Shown here piece after piece: positions 12,678 through 26,425 of a DNA stretch of 64,000 bases. The notes under the pieces were generated by a model. It was not told where the DNA came from and did no database searches. It was given only the letters and a program-made list of their open reading frames with translations. The translations under genes and the position numbers were made by a program. Source of the stretch: Argentina anserina (taxonomy: Eukaryota > Streptophyta > Magnoliopsida > Rosales > Rosaceae); the NCBI RefSeq assembly GCF_933775445.1, contig NC_065872.1, positions 9,982,001 through 10,046,000 of the forward strand. Direction: 5' to 3'. Numbering within the stretch: the first letter of the stretch is position 1; the number at the start of each line of letters is the position of its first letter.

Positions 12678-13597
12678 GGGGGTGTATTTAACTAAGATTC
12701 TATATGATTTTCTTATATTTTAGGAATTTTTTGAAATCTTGTGGTATTTAATTAAAATTTTAAACAATCCATTAAAATCTCAAGGTATTCAATTAAGATT
12801 TTAAAAACTCCTATGAATTCTGGTGGTATTCAAAAATAGATTGATTTTGAATTATTTCATTTATTAGTTGATTTTGTTAGATTTGAAGTATTTTTACACT
12901 ATATTATGCTTGTTAGAAATCAAGCATCTAGACATGAGATTTTGATGTATTTTTTTTTTCTCTCTCTCTCAATAAGATCGAAATTTTTTATGTTCTTAAT
13001 CATGTGTTTTATTTTAATTGCTCAAATCAATTTTATGGGTTTTTCTTATGATTTGGTATAATTGTTGTAGGCAAAAAAGAAATGATGGTTGTTTTTATAA
13101 TTGTACTAATAGTTGTTTTGCTAAAAAAATCAATTGAATAACAATCAAATTTCAGATTTTAGAATATTATTGAATGTTAATTGGGTGAAAGTTTATAAAA
13201 TTGTTATTATATCTTTGATCCTCATTCAAGATAGTTGCACATTTGTGATATTGATCTTGTACCTTTGTTTTATCGATGCTTATGAAAGTTTATAGAATTG
13301 AATCAAACTCATGTGACTTTAGGATTATGTAAAAATGAGATATTAATCCCTAATAATACATAGGGATGTTTGTTATTGCTTAACATGTATGTATAAAATT
13401 AATAAAGATGTAAGTAACTAGTAAATCTTGCCAACATACCATCGTAAAATCTATTAAAATCTTCAAAATACAATACAATAGATTCTTCTCAAATCCATAC
13501 AGAGTTTAAATAATCCATAGATTCTGCAATTCAGTAAAACTCCACAAATTATAAATATTCAAACAAAATCATTTGAAACTAGATTGAATACACCCCC
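12678..13597. mobile_element. MITE-like element with GGGGGTGTATT ends
   Basis: The left end GGGGGTGTATT is the inverse of the right end AATACACCCCC. Subterminal blocks rich in TTAAAATC-like and GATTTTAA-like words also pair across the element. TTAA flanks both ends (12674-12677 and 13598-13601) and may be the target duplication. About 920 bp, very AT-rich, no transposase. TIR style and flank resemble PIF/Harbinger-type elements, but the family is not certain. Confidence 0.6.
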
Positions 13598-13601
13598 TTA
13601 A

Positions 13602-16600
13602 TCCCACCAATCACTTGTTTATGCACTTGCTTATTCTTTGTTAAGCCTTTAGATGAAATTGAAGAAATCTTGTACTTCGAATAAAAAAATACTAACCTTT
13701 TGGTATTAACACGTCTTAAATGGGTTTTAAAACACAGCTTAAGTATTCCTTCAAATATTCTTAAAATCTGTTTTAAATTGCAAAAATTCGGATGACACTG
13801 AAACTATATGATCCACATTTGTATCTCCTAAACATTCTACTCTTAACATATATATCTACTAAATTATAACACATACTTTATATTCAAGTTTAGTTTCAAC
13901 TTTCAACCGACGAACGTGATACCTTCATATTCCTCAAAATACGAGAAAAAAAAAATGAAGACCGATAAATCAACCTACGAAACATTTGAATGATTTAGAA
14001 AAGAAAATTTGAGCGGAAGTGGTAGTCTCGTCGACATGTAGAAATATTTGAGTGGAGCTATCAATAATTACTCAAACAAATGATCCTGATTAAAGGGAAG
14101 TTAGCAAAATGACATGTTTACGTTAATGAGACGCAATCATGAAGAATGAGAAAGGTTGTTCGATAATTCGATTGTTCTGAAATAGTCCACACATCACTTA
14201 TAATGAATGGTGTGGAGTATGGACCAAAAAATCATGAGGGGAATTTTCCAGGAAAAGAGTGAACTTTCGGGGAAGAGAACCCTCCTTTGTCTTATGGTCT
14301 CATCATCACTTTCATCACCCATATTTTCTGTCACGATCATCATCATCACGATCAAATATCAAAGTCCCTTCCAACCTCTGAATTCCAACCTTGATTGCCA
14401 GAGGACTCTGAAAGCTATTTGCCTCTAGTTTCTATTTGCGTTTTTTTCTTTATCTTTTTGCTATATTAGGATATTATTCAGATTCGTCAAATCTAATTTG
14501 GGATAATTATTTGTTGTCTTGTGAGGAGGGGGATAATAAGGGGGGACAACCTTTTATTTATGAAAATTATAATTTTCAAGGCAAAAAGTGTAGGGTCGTG
14601 AATGATTTTAATAAAGGTTTTGATGCTTAATCTCTGCCCTAATTGTAGATTCCAATCTACGTGTGCACATACGTAACGATATAAACAAATGGGACCGGAA
14701 AACACATGTCTTCTATTGGATACTTTGTCGGCTGTTCTGTTTCGATCAAGATAATTAGGATAGAATTCTAGATAATTTAATAATTTATGCTTAGTAGCTC
14801 TACGCTAATTATATGAAATGCAATTAACTCATGCATGAAGACAAAAATGTATACTGAATTTCGTACTCTTATCATATCAAGCCGCGATCATCACATGTGG
14901 AGAATACTGTGGACAAAGGTATTCAAATTTCGAATTAAGAACCTATAATTTCAAAACGATGATTTAGGAAAATTAAGTCATTTAAGAATTAATTTGAGCC
15001 TCTGAAAATGAAAAGTAAGATACTATTCATATAATGACATGATGTTTTGCTTGAATAGACACATACGTACAAGAATGATTTTGATATTAGAATAGCCTGA
15101 AATCGATGATAAAAACTTGTAGATCGATCTATTTCATTGTTTTATCAAATAACGACGATGGCAGATTGATATATAGAATTTATTGTTTGATTATTATTGG
15201 GAAGGGAATCCAAAAATGCATGCTCAAATTATATAAGTACGTGTTAAGGGTTAGTTATGTACTATGAGACTATTTAATTAACCCCAGAAGCAAACGACAA
15301 ATGTGATCACCGTTCACGGTTTAGCACGCTACGTGTGTTATATATGAGAACGAAATGAGTAGTACGTGTTTTGTATTCAAGTTTAATTTATATATAGATA
15401 TACAGGCACAAAGTTAACACCACGTTTGAAGACCTATGAGTTACACGAATCTTAAAATTATCCAGTACGTCTTTGTCTTAACTTAATCAATCTAATACTT
15501 TATTACATAGTGTAATCAGTCATCCTCGACAGCAACTGGCTCTAGAGTGATCTCTATGTTTCATATATACCAGAAAGCTTAAACATGCTTATGGTAGCAA
15601 ACACGAACTACGTATTTGAATAATGGTGCCAATCATATGACTCATCGCCAGCGAAAAAGGAAAAGAAAAGGAAAAATTAGGTTCTATGAATCATCCTCAA
15701 TCATGGATTATGATTCATAGGCTGCTGCTTGTGACTAAGTAGGAATTACACGTGTGAATGAGTCATCTGTGCCACAACTGAAGCAGTTGGCTAGTCAAGT
15801 TTCAAAGTTCAAACAAAGGAAATGAGCTTCGAGAATCTGACTGGTAAACAAACTGATCAACACCAGACTTGGTCTTCAGGTTTGAGCTTAGCTTTGTTCT
15901 CTCTGTAGGCTAGCTAGGGCATTACGTATTTGCGTGCTGTTCTTGCCACTCCCGAGTAGACTTTGGTTGGTTTCTGAACGAGAAGACAGAAAATTAGGGA
16001 TCCGGGTTTGACGGAGCAGGTGATATGTCTGTAGCTAAATGAGGATAAGAGTGTTTCAATATGGATAGCCAGGAATTAGTTGTGTCCTTAATGTGGAAGC
16101 CGACCTAGTCGTTTCTGGATTTAATAGTTGAGGCTGATAGTGAATATACAACACACCCAGTTTCAGACATACTTGGGGTTAAGTATTGTGTAACTAATCA
16201 TTTAAAGAATTTTCTTCTTTATTAAATTTCAGACACTTGTATTTCTCGCAGTTAGACTACACAAACTTAAGTCATAATAAACTTCATAGTTTTTGTTTGA
16301 CTTATTTTGCACGCGTAAAAACGTAAGCACGGTGTGAACATGTAGAGATGCGACTTATAGTTGAACAGCTTCTCAAATCATTTATTTAATGCTTGCATGA
16401 CAATTCATGTAGAGAAGTTGGATACGATTCACAATAAAATATGTTTGTCCTCATATGTAATATGTTATTTTACTGCAATTACATGATTGATTGAATGATT
16501 AGTATTGAGTACGGCTATTGCTAACCCACTGTTTGCTCATTCCTTAATCTATTGATTTATTAAAATACTGTAATATTCTGATGTAAAATTACTGTAATAT

Positions 16601-17117
16601 TCTTAGATAATAAGTTATTTAAATTTGTAATCCATTTTTATTTTATCTATTAATATATATATATATATATATAATAGTTAAAATTGAAACTAATGAAAAG
16701 ATCAAAATCTTTATACTTATGCAATATTGTTAAATTGAAGAGCGTGTTTTGGTTTTTTTTTGTTGGGATTTGGACTTCAATATGATCGAATTTGTTTTCT
16801 TAGATGTTATTTTTAACTTCAAAAAAAAGTACTATTGGTATACATACAAATGAACTCATGACCCCATTTAATATTTACAAAACCTAGTTATGTGTAGTAG
16901 TAATTGCAGACTTTTAGGAATTATAATTGTGTGAACAAAGTAATTAAAAAATAAAACTGTGGGGTAAAAAGAGAATGTGGAACTAAGACAGTGAACTATG
17001 AGGTAGTAATAGCCGCACTCTTACTATTTCATATATAGGCAGGGATAAATCTTTAAAATGGAATTAATCACTTGACCAATTTTGCCATTTTGGTGCAGAA
17101 AGCAATAAATATGTATT
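13602..17117. other. Intergenic, no gene seen
   Basis: About 3.5 kb of AT-rich DNA with short open frames only. It holds an 11-bp inverted repeat (15684-15694 and 15710-15720) and a TA microsatellite near 16653-16672. I find no tRNA, rRNA or transposon protein. Confidence 0.5.
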
Positions 17118-17154
17118 TGGGCTCTGGCCGATAAAGTATAAGCCTCAAAGCCCA
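17118..17154 (+). promoter_or_regulatory. Pair of site II (TGGGCY) elements before FANCL
   Basis: TGGGCT at 17118-17123 and its inverse AGCCCA at 17149-17154 lie 130-170 bp before the FANCL start codon. TGGGCC/T elements are known in promoters of plant genes active in dividing cells, including replication and repair genes. No TATA box is obvious here. Confidence 0.4.
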
Positions 17155-17285
17155 CTGGACAACCAAGCTTAGCTTCATAGACCTGGAATCGAATCCGGTC
17201 GACGAGTCATTCGTATGAACTATATGAAGTTAACAACTGCCCAAGACTCGACCTTTACCAGCGTCCTCCCCAGGTTCGAAGCAAA

Positions 17286-20200
17286 ATGGTAAGTCCCATT
17301 CTTCTTCTCTGATTTGGGTTGTGGGTATTTGCCATTGTCTGAAATGGAATGACAGAAATGCCCCACAAGTTTTGCTGGATGTTCCGAATGTTTGCATCAT
17401 ATTGAAGTTTGTGTATTTGTTACAGACAATATGGCTGTATGTTAGAGTTGACGAACGTGGGTTGGGGATTATAACGTTAACAAACCCAAAATGTAGATAA
17501 TGTATTAGTCAATTGAACCCGGTGTTCGTTATGTATTTGTTGATGCATGGGCTGATGTAATACCAAACTGCTGAGGCTGCAGGAATGTAGTGAGCAGAGT
17601 AGATGCAGAGAGCTGGCTAAAGCCTCCACCTTTTACCGTGCTGTGTACTCTGAGGTAAATGTTTATTCATTCATCCTGTGTTAAATTTGGTCATATATGT
17701 TTATAGATGTAGCATTTTTTGGTTGGAATCATCCCCAACCGTATATGGTTTATGACTTTGGCTTTAGAACTATCACTTATAGTTTAGCATCGTTAGGTTT
17801 CTGTAATGCTTCAAGAATTCGACAATGTATTTGTTTCCCCAAATGAGGTTTCTACAGATAGATTTTTTGCATCTGTAGAAATTTAGAAGCAACTATGTAT
17901 GGTGTTAGTTTTTGATTACTAATATAAGAGCTGGAATGCTTCCAGCACCTTTTCTGCATTAGAACAAACACCTTTACTACTGCTAGTAATACTTGTTGGT
18001 TGGAGCCCTTGACTTGATGATAATGTGAATGTAGATTGAGGAAGTTGGGTGGGAGCACCTTCTGAGATTTGGTGGAGATCTAACGTCTCTCAGCTTTCGG
18101 GTCTTGTAAGTGTTTGTGATCATCATCTGTTTACTTATCTTTTGTGGTTTACTCATCATGTATCGAAAATCACAGACAACTTGTGGTGCTTAAAATTTAG
18201 TTTTTGCCACAAATATGTAAAAGAACTCTTCTAATGGCCTAGGATATATATCTTTGCTGACTAATACTTATACTGATATTTGATATCAGAAGGTTGTGGA
18301 ACTTCTAGTTGTTAGAAATAAAATATAGCTACCGAAGATTAAATTGGTAATGCCGCAATTACATTGTACTACTATCTACCTGCAAGAAGTTGCAAGAATT
18401 TGCAAACATGTGTAATACATGACATGGATTGATAGTGTCAATTAGACTAAACCTTCTTTATGAGTGAAAGTGTTGGATAATTTCTTGTGTTTCCTCAGTT
18501 CAGGACTAGGTTCGTCTTTGTCTGCAAGCTTTACTTGCTTGACCGTGTCTCAAGAGTCATGTCCTTCCAGTTTTAAATCCTCATGTAAAGTGCTACTGGT
18601 GCTTTCGGAGGATTCTGTCCTCAAGTTTAATTTTTTTAACTTGCCCAAGTATTGACCTGAATTACTAATACTTTTCTTAGTGCACTTTTAATAGAATGAT
18701 GGGAGATAACCATTAAGGCTGTTGTTGCAATCATTTATTTGGTAAATGTTTCTGTTTGATTATATGATTACATGATCATGGCATTTTCTGTATTTATTAT
18801 GCGGTATCAATAATTCATGGACTGTTTTTACAGTAAAAGAATTTAATTTGGCATTCATTTACTGTTGATGACATTATTATGCGGTATCAATAATTCATGG
18901 ACTTTTTTTTTTTTTTTGTAAATATGATCATCAGAGATAGTAAGGACAGAGTGCATGTCATGGAGATTCAGTTGGATAAAAACCATCCTGCCTCTCCCCC
19001 TTCAATTTCAGCAGTATGTCTACTTTAATACTTTCGGTTCTTAAATTCTTCCCTTTGAGGCATAAATAACATCTACATTTCATCCTCAGGATATACCTTA
19101 TTTGTTTAATTTAAAATGGTCATCAAACTCAAGATTGAAGGACGTGGTGCAACAGTTCAGAAAGGTATATACTTTTCCTTGGAAATTCATTTGAGATATT
19201 GTATCATTTGATCTTCACTCTGCTTAGGTATCCAGTTTTTCTTTATGTATTCAGCATCTGGAGAAGCTACAGACATTTTGGTCTACTTTGGATGATATTG
19301 ATAGGTCCCTTTGTATTGTTGATCCTAAACAAACCTCTCCTGCTGTATCCAACCGCCAAGTTGTTATAGGTAAATCATTTTATTGTGAAATTGATACAAT
19401 TATTTCCTCTATCTGTTGATTTAACTCTTCTGTGGTATTTGCTTTCCAGGAAATGATTGCTCCATTGTGTTGTCTATTAATGCCACTGATCCAAGATCTT
19501 TACCAGAGTGAGATTTCATCTTAAATCAGTTACTAGTGCTGCTATCTTCTGTAGCCTTTTTATTTTTATTCCGTTGTGATATGAAGTTGTATTAGGTGTC
19601 GTTTTATGGGTTCAGGTCAAATCGTGAACCTTTTAAGAGACAGATGGCGGAGAAAGAGCAAAACATGGTACATTTATCCCTTTCATTTGAAATTTGAATC
19701 TAAAATTATATAAAGTTTTCCTTGGGTATTTATTTCATCTATGGTACCGTATTCTGCAAAAAGAAGTTAGCATGTACACTTTATTCTTACAGCTGCTTCT
19801 CAGGTTTTATTTTCATGTACGATTTTTCATATTTTTCTTTTGGAAGGAGCTGTCCATCAGCTTCAGGCTAAGTTTGAGATTAAAACGACCTAATTAGGTT
19901 AGGGATCAGTTGTTAGACCACTGTTCTCTTATTATGTTACATAGTAATGGTCTTAAATGAGTGCCCAAGTTTTCATATTCTTCATCGATTCATGATCGAC
20001 CTTTTCTTTTCCTTAACTGATGCATGGTTAGCCAGCTGATACATGTTTAGTTGTCATTTTCTTATTCTACTTTCATAGGACAAAAGACAAACAATTTCTG
20101 GATAATCTTGAAACTCTTCTGGAGATTCAGCTGCCAAGGCCCGTAGATGTTGACAAGAATGATCAGCAGGTGGAATGCGGAATTTGTTATGCTCAGAGTC

Positions 20201-21002
20201 TTCCCGTCGGTAAATTTTTATATTTCTTTGTTTTTGTAGTTCTTTATATGTATTCCAAAGTTTTCGGTCAATGACATAGCAATATTTATGTAGATGATGA
20301 GCTCAGAGATAGGAGTGGAACTGGGACTGACTATACATGCGATAACACCAGCTGCAAGAGGGCTTTTCATAGCATATGTCTCATGGACTGGCTGTGTTCC
20401 ATTACCACAACAAGACAGTATGTTAATGCTCTTCTGTTACTGTCATCTTTCCACTGGTTATTGCACTGAATATAGAGTGTGACTTTACTTCTGATACTTT
20501 GCAACAGAAACTCTAGGTTTATAATGTATAATTATGTAGTAATACTATTATACTAGTATACTCAGAGTCATGGCTTGAACTTGACATTAAAGTTCAATGA
20601 CTTGTTGATCTCCACAATATCATAAAGGAAACAGATACAGATATGAGATATTGGAGGAGGAACTATAGGGGACATATATGGTTCTGTAGTATCAAGGATG
20701 GCTTTCCTAACCTTCTCTCATAAGTAGAACCACCATTAGTCTTCAAGCTAACAATTCTTAAAGCCAACATCACAATTAGTTTAATGATTGGAACATAATT
20801 CTCAATGGACTGCATCTGTCAGTCACTCAGTCATGTCATAACCTACAGTAGTGAATAAGAGATCCTTTATTGGTCACCCAATGATTCTATTTTATTTATT
20901 TACCGTTCATATATGCATTACAGGTCATTTGATGTTCTATTTGGAAGTTGTCCATATTGTTCAGAAGCAGTTGCAGTGAAAATCAATAGTGTGAAGAAGT
21001 AA
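17286..21002 (+). CDS. FANCL: E3 ubiquitin-protein ligase FANCL
   Basis: Eleven coding exons: 17286-17288, 17583-17654, 18035-18105, 18935-19013, 19090-19164, 19255-19369, 19450-19507, 19596-19667, 20079-20209, 20294-20417 and 20924-21002. They join at GT-AG sites into 292 residues. The middle (about 26-205) matches the UBC-RWD-like substrate-binding part of plant FANCL, with STFYRAVYSEIEEVGWEHLL near the N-terminus. The C-terminal RING (215-292) has Cys215, 218, 241, 246, His251, Cys254, 276 and 279. FANCL adds ubiquitin to FANCD2/FANCI in the nucleus during crosslink repair and recombination. Length is normal. The first coding exon contributes only the ATG. Exon 4 is preceded by a T-rich tract; a 30-bp direct repeat lies in the preceding intron. 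Confidence 0.93.
18796..18903 (+). repeat. Direct repeat in a FANCL intron
   Basis: The stretch containing ATGCGGTATCAATAATTC, about 30 bases, occurs twice, near 18797 and 18874, in the intron before exon 4. The unit between is about 77 bp, so this looks like a local duplication. The second copy runs into the T-tract ahead of the 3' splice site. Confidence 0.7.
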
Positions 21003-23154
21003 ACTAGGTCTTCCATACCTGCTAATGTGCTCATTTCCTGTACATGTCCTTAAAGTCCACAGGTGGTCAGTTCCTTGCCCATACTTGGATTTATGTCCTT
21101 TCTATGTATATTTGTAGCAGTGAGGAAATGTACAGACTAAACCCTGGAAAATCTTACTTTTATTTTTAATCAAAGGATCGAACATTTTGCCAATGCTACA
21201 ACAAATGCCCTTTATTTTCGCCCCCAACTCTCCCTGCTCTTTTATGTGTTCCTTTACAGGCTATTACTCATTGACAGTTTACAGCTGAAAAGGTCCAGTC
21301 AAATCATTTACCAGCACTGTCTCTCTTATAAGCTTCGTACACAAATCATTTGTAGTAATACCCTGTTGCCTAAAAAGTCTAGGACTCATCAAATGTTGAG
21401 AAGTAGTTTTCAATCCACTACACTCTATGTTCTGTCCAGATCTTATCTTCCATCGCCATGTTTCACATTTCATGTTACCTCCAAAGAGTGATTTAGAGTT
21501 ACCCTCGTGATAAATTGATTTGTCATATGGACCTTTTGTTGCCACTGCATTCATCTGTATCCGGCACTAGGTCTTGTGCTCAAGTACCTTTTATATTGAT
21601 ACAGACAGGCAGACCAGTAGACCATAAACCATTGGGTTCAAGTTGAACCATTGTGGACTAGAGCCAACCACATTTTCCTCTATGAGTTACATCGGCAGTT
21701 TATTGTTGTGGACCAAATGGTACCCAAGTCACTGACGAAATGAAGATGTGCGATACTATTTCCCAAGCAGATTCACTCCATGGAATTCTGAATTTTATTG
21801 GTCTCTGCATCACTGAATGCCTTTGTTTCAACTGCTTAACCATTTCAGTGATTAGGGTCCCTCAATTTTATGGCTCTTATCGACCCTGTTGGAGGAGGTC
21901 CCTAGTCCATTTAGGGCTACCAATTCCATTATGAGATGATTGAATTTCATTCAACATGCCCGACATGAAATAGTCCTTCAGACCCGGGGATCGCATTGCT
22001 CTGTGAACAGTAACCGTTTGTGAGTTTCAGTCTAGAGTTTAACACAGTGCGTCGTGGTCGCCGGCGCTTTCAATCATCTCAACTTTCACTCCTCTGCACG
22101 TTGATGTCAATTGTAGTTCTCAGAAAGTTGTGTTGCACTCCTAAAATAATATATAGGACTGAATTGTGATTCAGCAGTCCAAACATTCGCGGATGCTGCC
22201 TCACATCTGTTATGAAGTCTACATTTTCCATCCTGCATTTGAGAATTCATGTTACTACTGTAATGAGCTGGGATGCTCAATGCACTACAAGACCAGGTGT
22301 ATGATCAAAGTGAGACTCGTTTACAGTTGCTGTTTTCAAGACCTCGTTTGTTTTAAATCAAAGTTTCAACTATGCTATCTCTCTTATTACAGCTACAAAT
22401 CCAAAACTGTGTCACAAGAATTCATATGATCCACACGAGTGCATTCAACGACCGACGCCTGCGTTAACCAGGGACCACAAGTTCTGTACTTATGGTTTCT
22501 GGTTGCTAGTCGATCCCACTTGAGGCATTTCAGGTTTGGATAGATCGTGGTTCTTGTTAAGATTGGAGAAAACTACAGGAACTAGAGACCGTACATTACA
22601 TATATATGGTACAATTTAGAGTCTAGTCAGTATAGAAAAACAGTGCAACTGAATCAAATCGACATCAAACTGTTTGTTTCGACTGTTTTCTTGGCTCGTG
22701 TTAGAATGCACCTATTTTTTCCTCTTTAGTAGTTGAAGACAAGGCAGGGAGATTTTTTCGCTTCTCATTTGAAAAATGATAATAGAGTTCAAAACTATAT
22801 CCTTTTCACAATAACGCAGGGGAGCTTTATTGGTACAATAATGGGAGCTGGGTACAGACACAAGTAGGAATTGACATTTGCTCACTTGTACATCAGACCT
22901 TCTTCTTGACTTCATCCACATATACACAATAACAACAACAGTTTCCATATTCCCCTATACACCCTTTTACTATGCATGGCTCTTATTCCATACTTCTGTA
23001 AAATTTAAAAACACCTTACGTTGCTTAAGCATCGACTCTTTAATTCACACGAACAAACGTACATGTTTAGAAAATAGAATCCCACATGTAGTATTCTGGA
23101 CCTCTTCACCCGGAATCAGTATGAATAGGTTGGTGATCCGTAAATGGCTCAATT
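21003..23154. other. Convergent interval between FANCL and XTH
   Basis: It should hold both 3' UTRs. Open frames up to about 90 codons show no recognisable domain. No transposon protein or RNA gene is visible. Confidence 0.5.
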
Positions 23155-24378
23155 TTAGAGGCCGGCGATACACTCCGGTGGAATTCTCGGGAACCGGGAC
23201 CTGTCGGAGCAGTAATCGTATATCATGTGGTTCATACGAACCCACTTGTATCTTCTATACTCTAGGGCATTGAGTGCTTGGTATGCAGAGCCTTCCCACC
23301 AGTTTCGAGCGTTTGAGGCACAATTGGCTGGTCCTGGCACAGAGCATCCTTCAATATCAAAATCCTTGTAATAAGCATAGAAGGGCGCTTTGCTCCAATT
23401 TATCTTCTCAAGCCCTCCTCTTGTTGCCCAATCATCAGCTTCCCACAATGTTGAGAACACCCCCATTGGTTGGAGCTTTGGGTATGGGATTCCTTTGGCT
23501 TCATTATTCTTGTACAGCCTTATAGGCACGTCATCCACATAGAAGCTGCACCACCAAACATGATATAGAGCCACTTAGATTACCAAAAATGAAAAAAAAA
23601 TCATACCATGTATAATGTGGTAATTTGTCTCTTGCCACGCTTTTCATTTAGAGTTTAACATGTTAGATCTCTAAAAGAAACCATATGTCGGTTTGTGTCA
23701 CTTACACAATCTGGCGATGGTTCCAGAGAATTGTGTAAGTGTGGAAATCTGCAGCAGGGTCAAACCAGAGGTTTACTCTTTCCTCCCTATTACCCTGTCC
23801 ATGAGCATAGATGTTGGTCTGGACTGTGTAAGGCTGTCCGGTTCTGTTCCCCAAGAACTCAAAATCAAGCTCATCACGAATTGTATCTGTGTCCGAGTTC
23901 ATCTGCCAACAACAGAATAGTGAAACAAATCAGTAAAAAAATAGCTAAAAGAGTTCCCGAATATATATTTGATTTCGATATGGGGAGTATATAGTTACAT
24001 AGAAAGCGGTGACTGTTCCGGCAGAGTCACCAGGAATGAGCTTGATCTTCATGCTCACACGGCCAAACAAGTACTTGTGTTTGGAGGCAAAGCCACAACC
24101 TGAAGTGTTGTTACTAAATTTAGTAGTCGGAATCAATAATATTATTAATAGAGATAAATAATATATCAAGTTGACATGAAGAGTATCCTACCAGAATTTT
24201 GGTCAAGAACGAGCTGGATGGCCCTGCCTCCATCGATTTGCCTGATATGAGAATCAGACCATGTAACTTGGAAGTCTTGAAGAAAAGTGGCTGGTCGTGC
24301 AAAGGCTGAGAAGGAAAATAGTGAAAGGAAACAGAGGGAAATAGAAGCAACAACACCTCTCCTCAAAGAGGGATACAT
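23155..24378 (-). CDS. XTH6: Xyloglucan endotransglucosylase/hydrolase, XTH6-like (GH16)
   Basis: Four exons on the minus strand, 24378-24192, 24099-23999, 23902-23706 and 23545-23155, join at GT-AG sites into 291 residues, normal for the family. Residues 1-27 form a signal peptide ending before RPATF. The GH16 active site is DELDFEFLG (106-114) with nucleophile Glu107, Asp109 and acid/base Glu111. Asn115 in NRT is the conserved N-glycosylation site beside it. The C-terminal XET domain has paired cysteines (CSVPGPANC and YDYC...PPEC) and ends IAGL. The enzyme cuts and rejoins xyloglucan in the wall during growth. The motif has Leu108 where most relatives have Ile, as in Arabidopsis XTH6, the closest match I recognise. 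A TATA box lies 96 bp upstream. Confidence 0.95.
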
Positions 24379-24473
24379 GGCTACAATTCTGTCTCAGAAA
24401 ATGAGGGTAGTATATGCTAAGTTATTATGGGATTTATTTGCATGGGTGTGTGAAATAGAAGAGAAGGTGTGGG

Positions 24474-24482
24474 CTATTTATA
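24474..24482 (-). promoter_or_regulatory. TATA box of the XTH gene
   Basis: On the minus strand the sequence is TATAAATAG, 96-104 bp before the start codon at 24378. This is a textbook plant TATA box at a plausible distance for a short leader. Confidence 0.65.
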
Positions 24483-25719
24483 CATGTACGTGTATATGGT
24501 TGGGACAGTGATCATGATCGAGGAGAGATTAGTGACTTGACCCAAAAAAAAAAAAGAGAGCAGAGATTAGTGATTAGGACGGTTGCTTCCTAATGGAAAG
24601 GGCCATCATCATCAGTAGTTTTGCTTTCCATCCAGCTAATCGCAAGCTAGGCTATGGCTTTGATTAGGCCCTACCCAACAGTTTGTATTCTCCTTTCGCT
24701 ATGTTTTTTTATGGATCCCTCACCTTAATTAGACCTAAACTATATCATTCTCGTCTTTATTTCATAACTTTTTGGGGATTTGTAGCTCGATAGCATTAGG
24801 CCTCATATGAACAACTTAACCGAACACAAAGCATTCCGCATATAAACGTAGCATACTACTTGAGGTAAAACTTAATCACGTCGAAAAGTATTGATAAATG
24901 ATTGGAGATTTGGAGTACGTACATATATTCCCTTGCCTCAAACGTGTCTTAATCTACAATGACTGTTTTTCTTTAAAAAAAAAAACAAACCTCATTGCAT
25001 ACGAATGATACGATCGCTGGATCCGGCTATCTGAGTAACCAAACCCTAATTAGTGTGATTAAGTTGGGTTCGAATGTGGAACACGCTAATTTGTTTGTGA
25101 TTCAGATATCAAACCGTTATCCATAATGCAAATTACTCGTGACATTCATAAAAGAATAGCGAGGAAGGTTGGTGATTGTGATTTTACAGGAGGATAGTGA
25201 GGAATATTGAAGATCATCTTTACTAATGCACCTAACTCCATGGCCTAGGCCATCATCCCCAATCACTGTTGCATATATAGCCCTGGCTGGTTAGTTTCTT
25301 GGTCAACTATCCCTAAAGTTAAAGCTAGCAATCCAATCGAAAGTTCGTCCTATATGCATATTATCAGTGTATACAGCACCAGAAGTTGATTGATACTGAA
25401 TTGCTGACTGTCCATTGCTCTAATATGGACCCCGATTTGATGTGGCTCTACACAGCCTGTGATTTGTACTTAAAATTATTTTAAAGCCCATTATCATCTT
25501 GTCAGGTTCTATAAAAAGAACTATTAACCCTACAAATGTACTAACCTTCATCCATGACTTCTTGAACATAAGATCAAACACCCGTTTTTGAGTTTATAAC
25601 TTTGTATGTATTAAAATGATAGATCGTCGTACTGATCGGAAAGTCTTTGGTAAGATTATAATCACAGCACGTATAAAAGATCTCTAATTTCCGTCATACT
25701 CTAACCACATCAGCTCTCA
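24483..25719. other. Upstream of XTH, intergenic
   Basis: It probably includes distal promoter sequence of the XTH gene. I see no exon, RNA gene or transposon. Confidence 0.5.
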
Positions 25720-26425
25720 CCTCGGCCTCATCATGGGCCGGGTTAGAACTAACCATACTTTTAAATTTACGAATTAGGGTTGGGCCGGGCCAGATTTTGA
25801 CCTAATTAACAATTTTTATGGACGGGTCAGGCCAAGACTTCAAAATATAAGCCTCAACCCGCCCTAGAGACCTATTATGCAAGGGCCAGGCCAAGTCGGC
25901 CTTAAAAATTAGGACCGGGTTGGGTTTTTGTTTAATTTAAAATTAATAGTTTCTCACAAGTATATATTTTAGGAAAAAATAAATAAAGAAGAATGGAAGA
26001 ATGAATGAAACGACATATAGAGTACTGAATACTTGATAGAGTATTGGGGTAGATACCTAGGGGCTAGGGTTTTGACAAAGTCCATTACGACAATGTTGGT
26101 TAATACGGGCCTCATATATTAATTGAGATGAGTTTATTAACATTATTTAAATGACCAATAGCCCAATATTCACATTGTCTCATAATACTATTAGTATCAT
26201 GTTTGTAATAAATAATAATCAAATTAAAAATTATATAGTCGGGTAAGGCTTTTAGGACAGGACTGAACTTGGTCCTAAAAGGCTCAATAAGGTCTGACTC
26301 TATTTGCATAACTATTATCCTGCCTTAATAAAAAAAAAAAAGCTTGAGACGGCTCTTGCATTAGGGCGGGCTGGGCCGGACTTGGTCTTTTAGGGTCGGG
26401 AGGGCCGGGGCCTTAGGGCGGAATG
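25720..26425. repeat. G+C-rich GGGCCGGGCC-bearing repeat
   Basis: Repeated GGGCCGGG, GGGCGGGCTGGGCC and GGCCAGGCC words stand out at both edges of a roughly 700-bp segment whose middle is AT-rich. Edges carry CTCATCAT and its inverse ATGATGAG. This suggests a non-autonomous DNA transposon. I cannot define exact ends or a target duplication. Confidence 0.4.

Noticed and set aside
15684..15720. 11-bp inverted repeat as a possible microRNA precursor
   Set aside because: The stem is too short and the loop does not extend the pairing.
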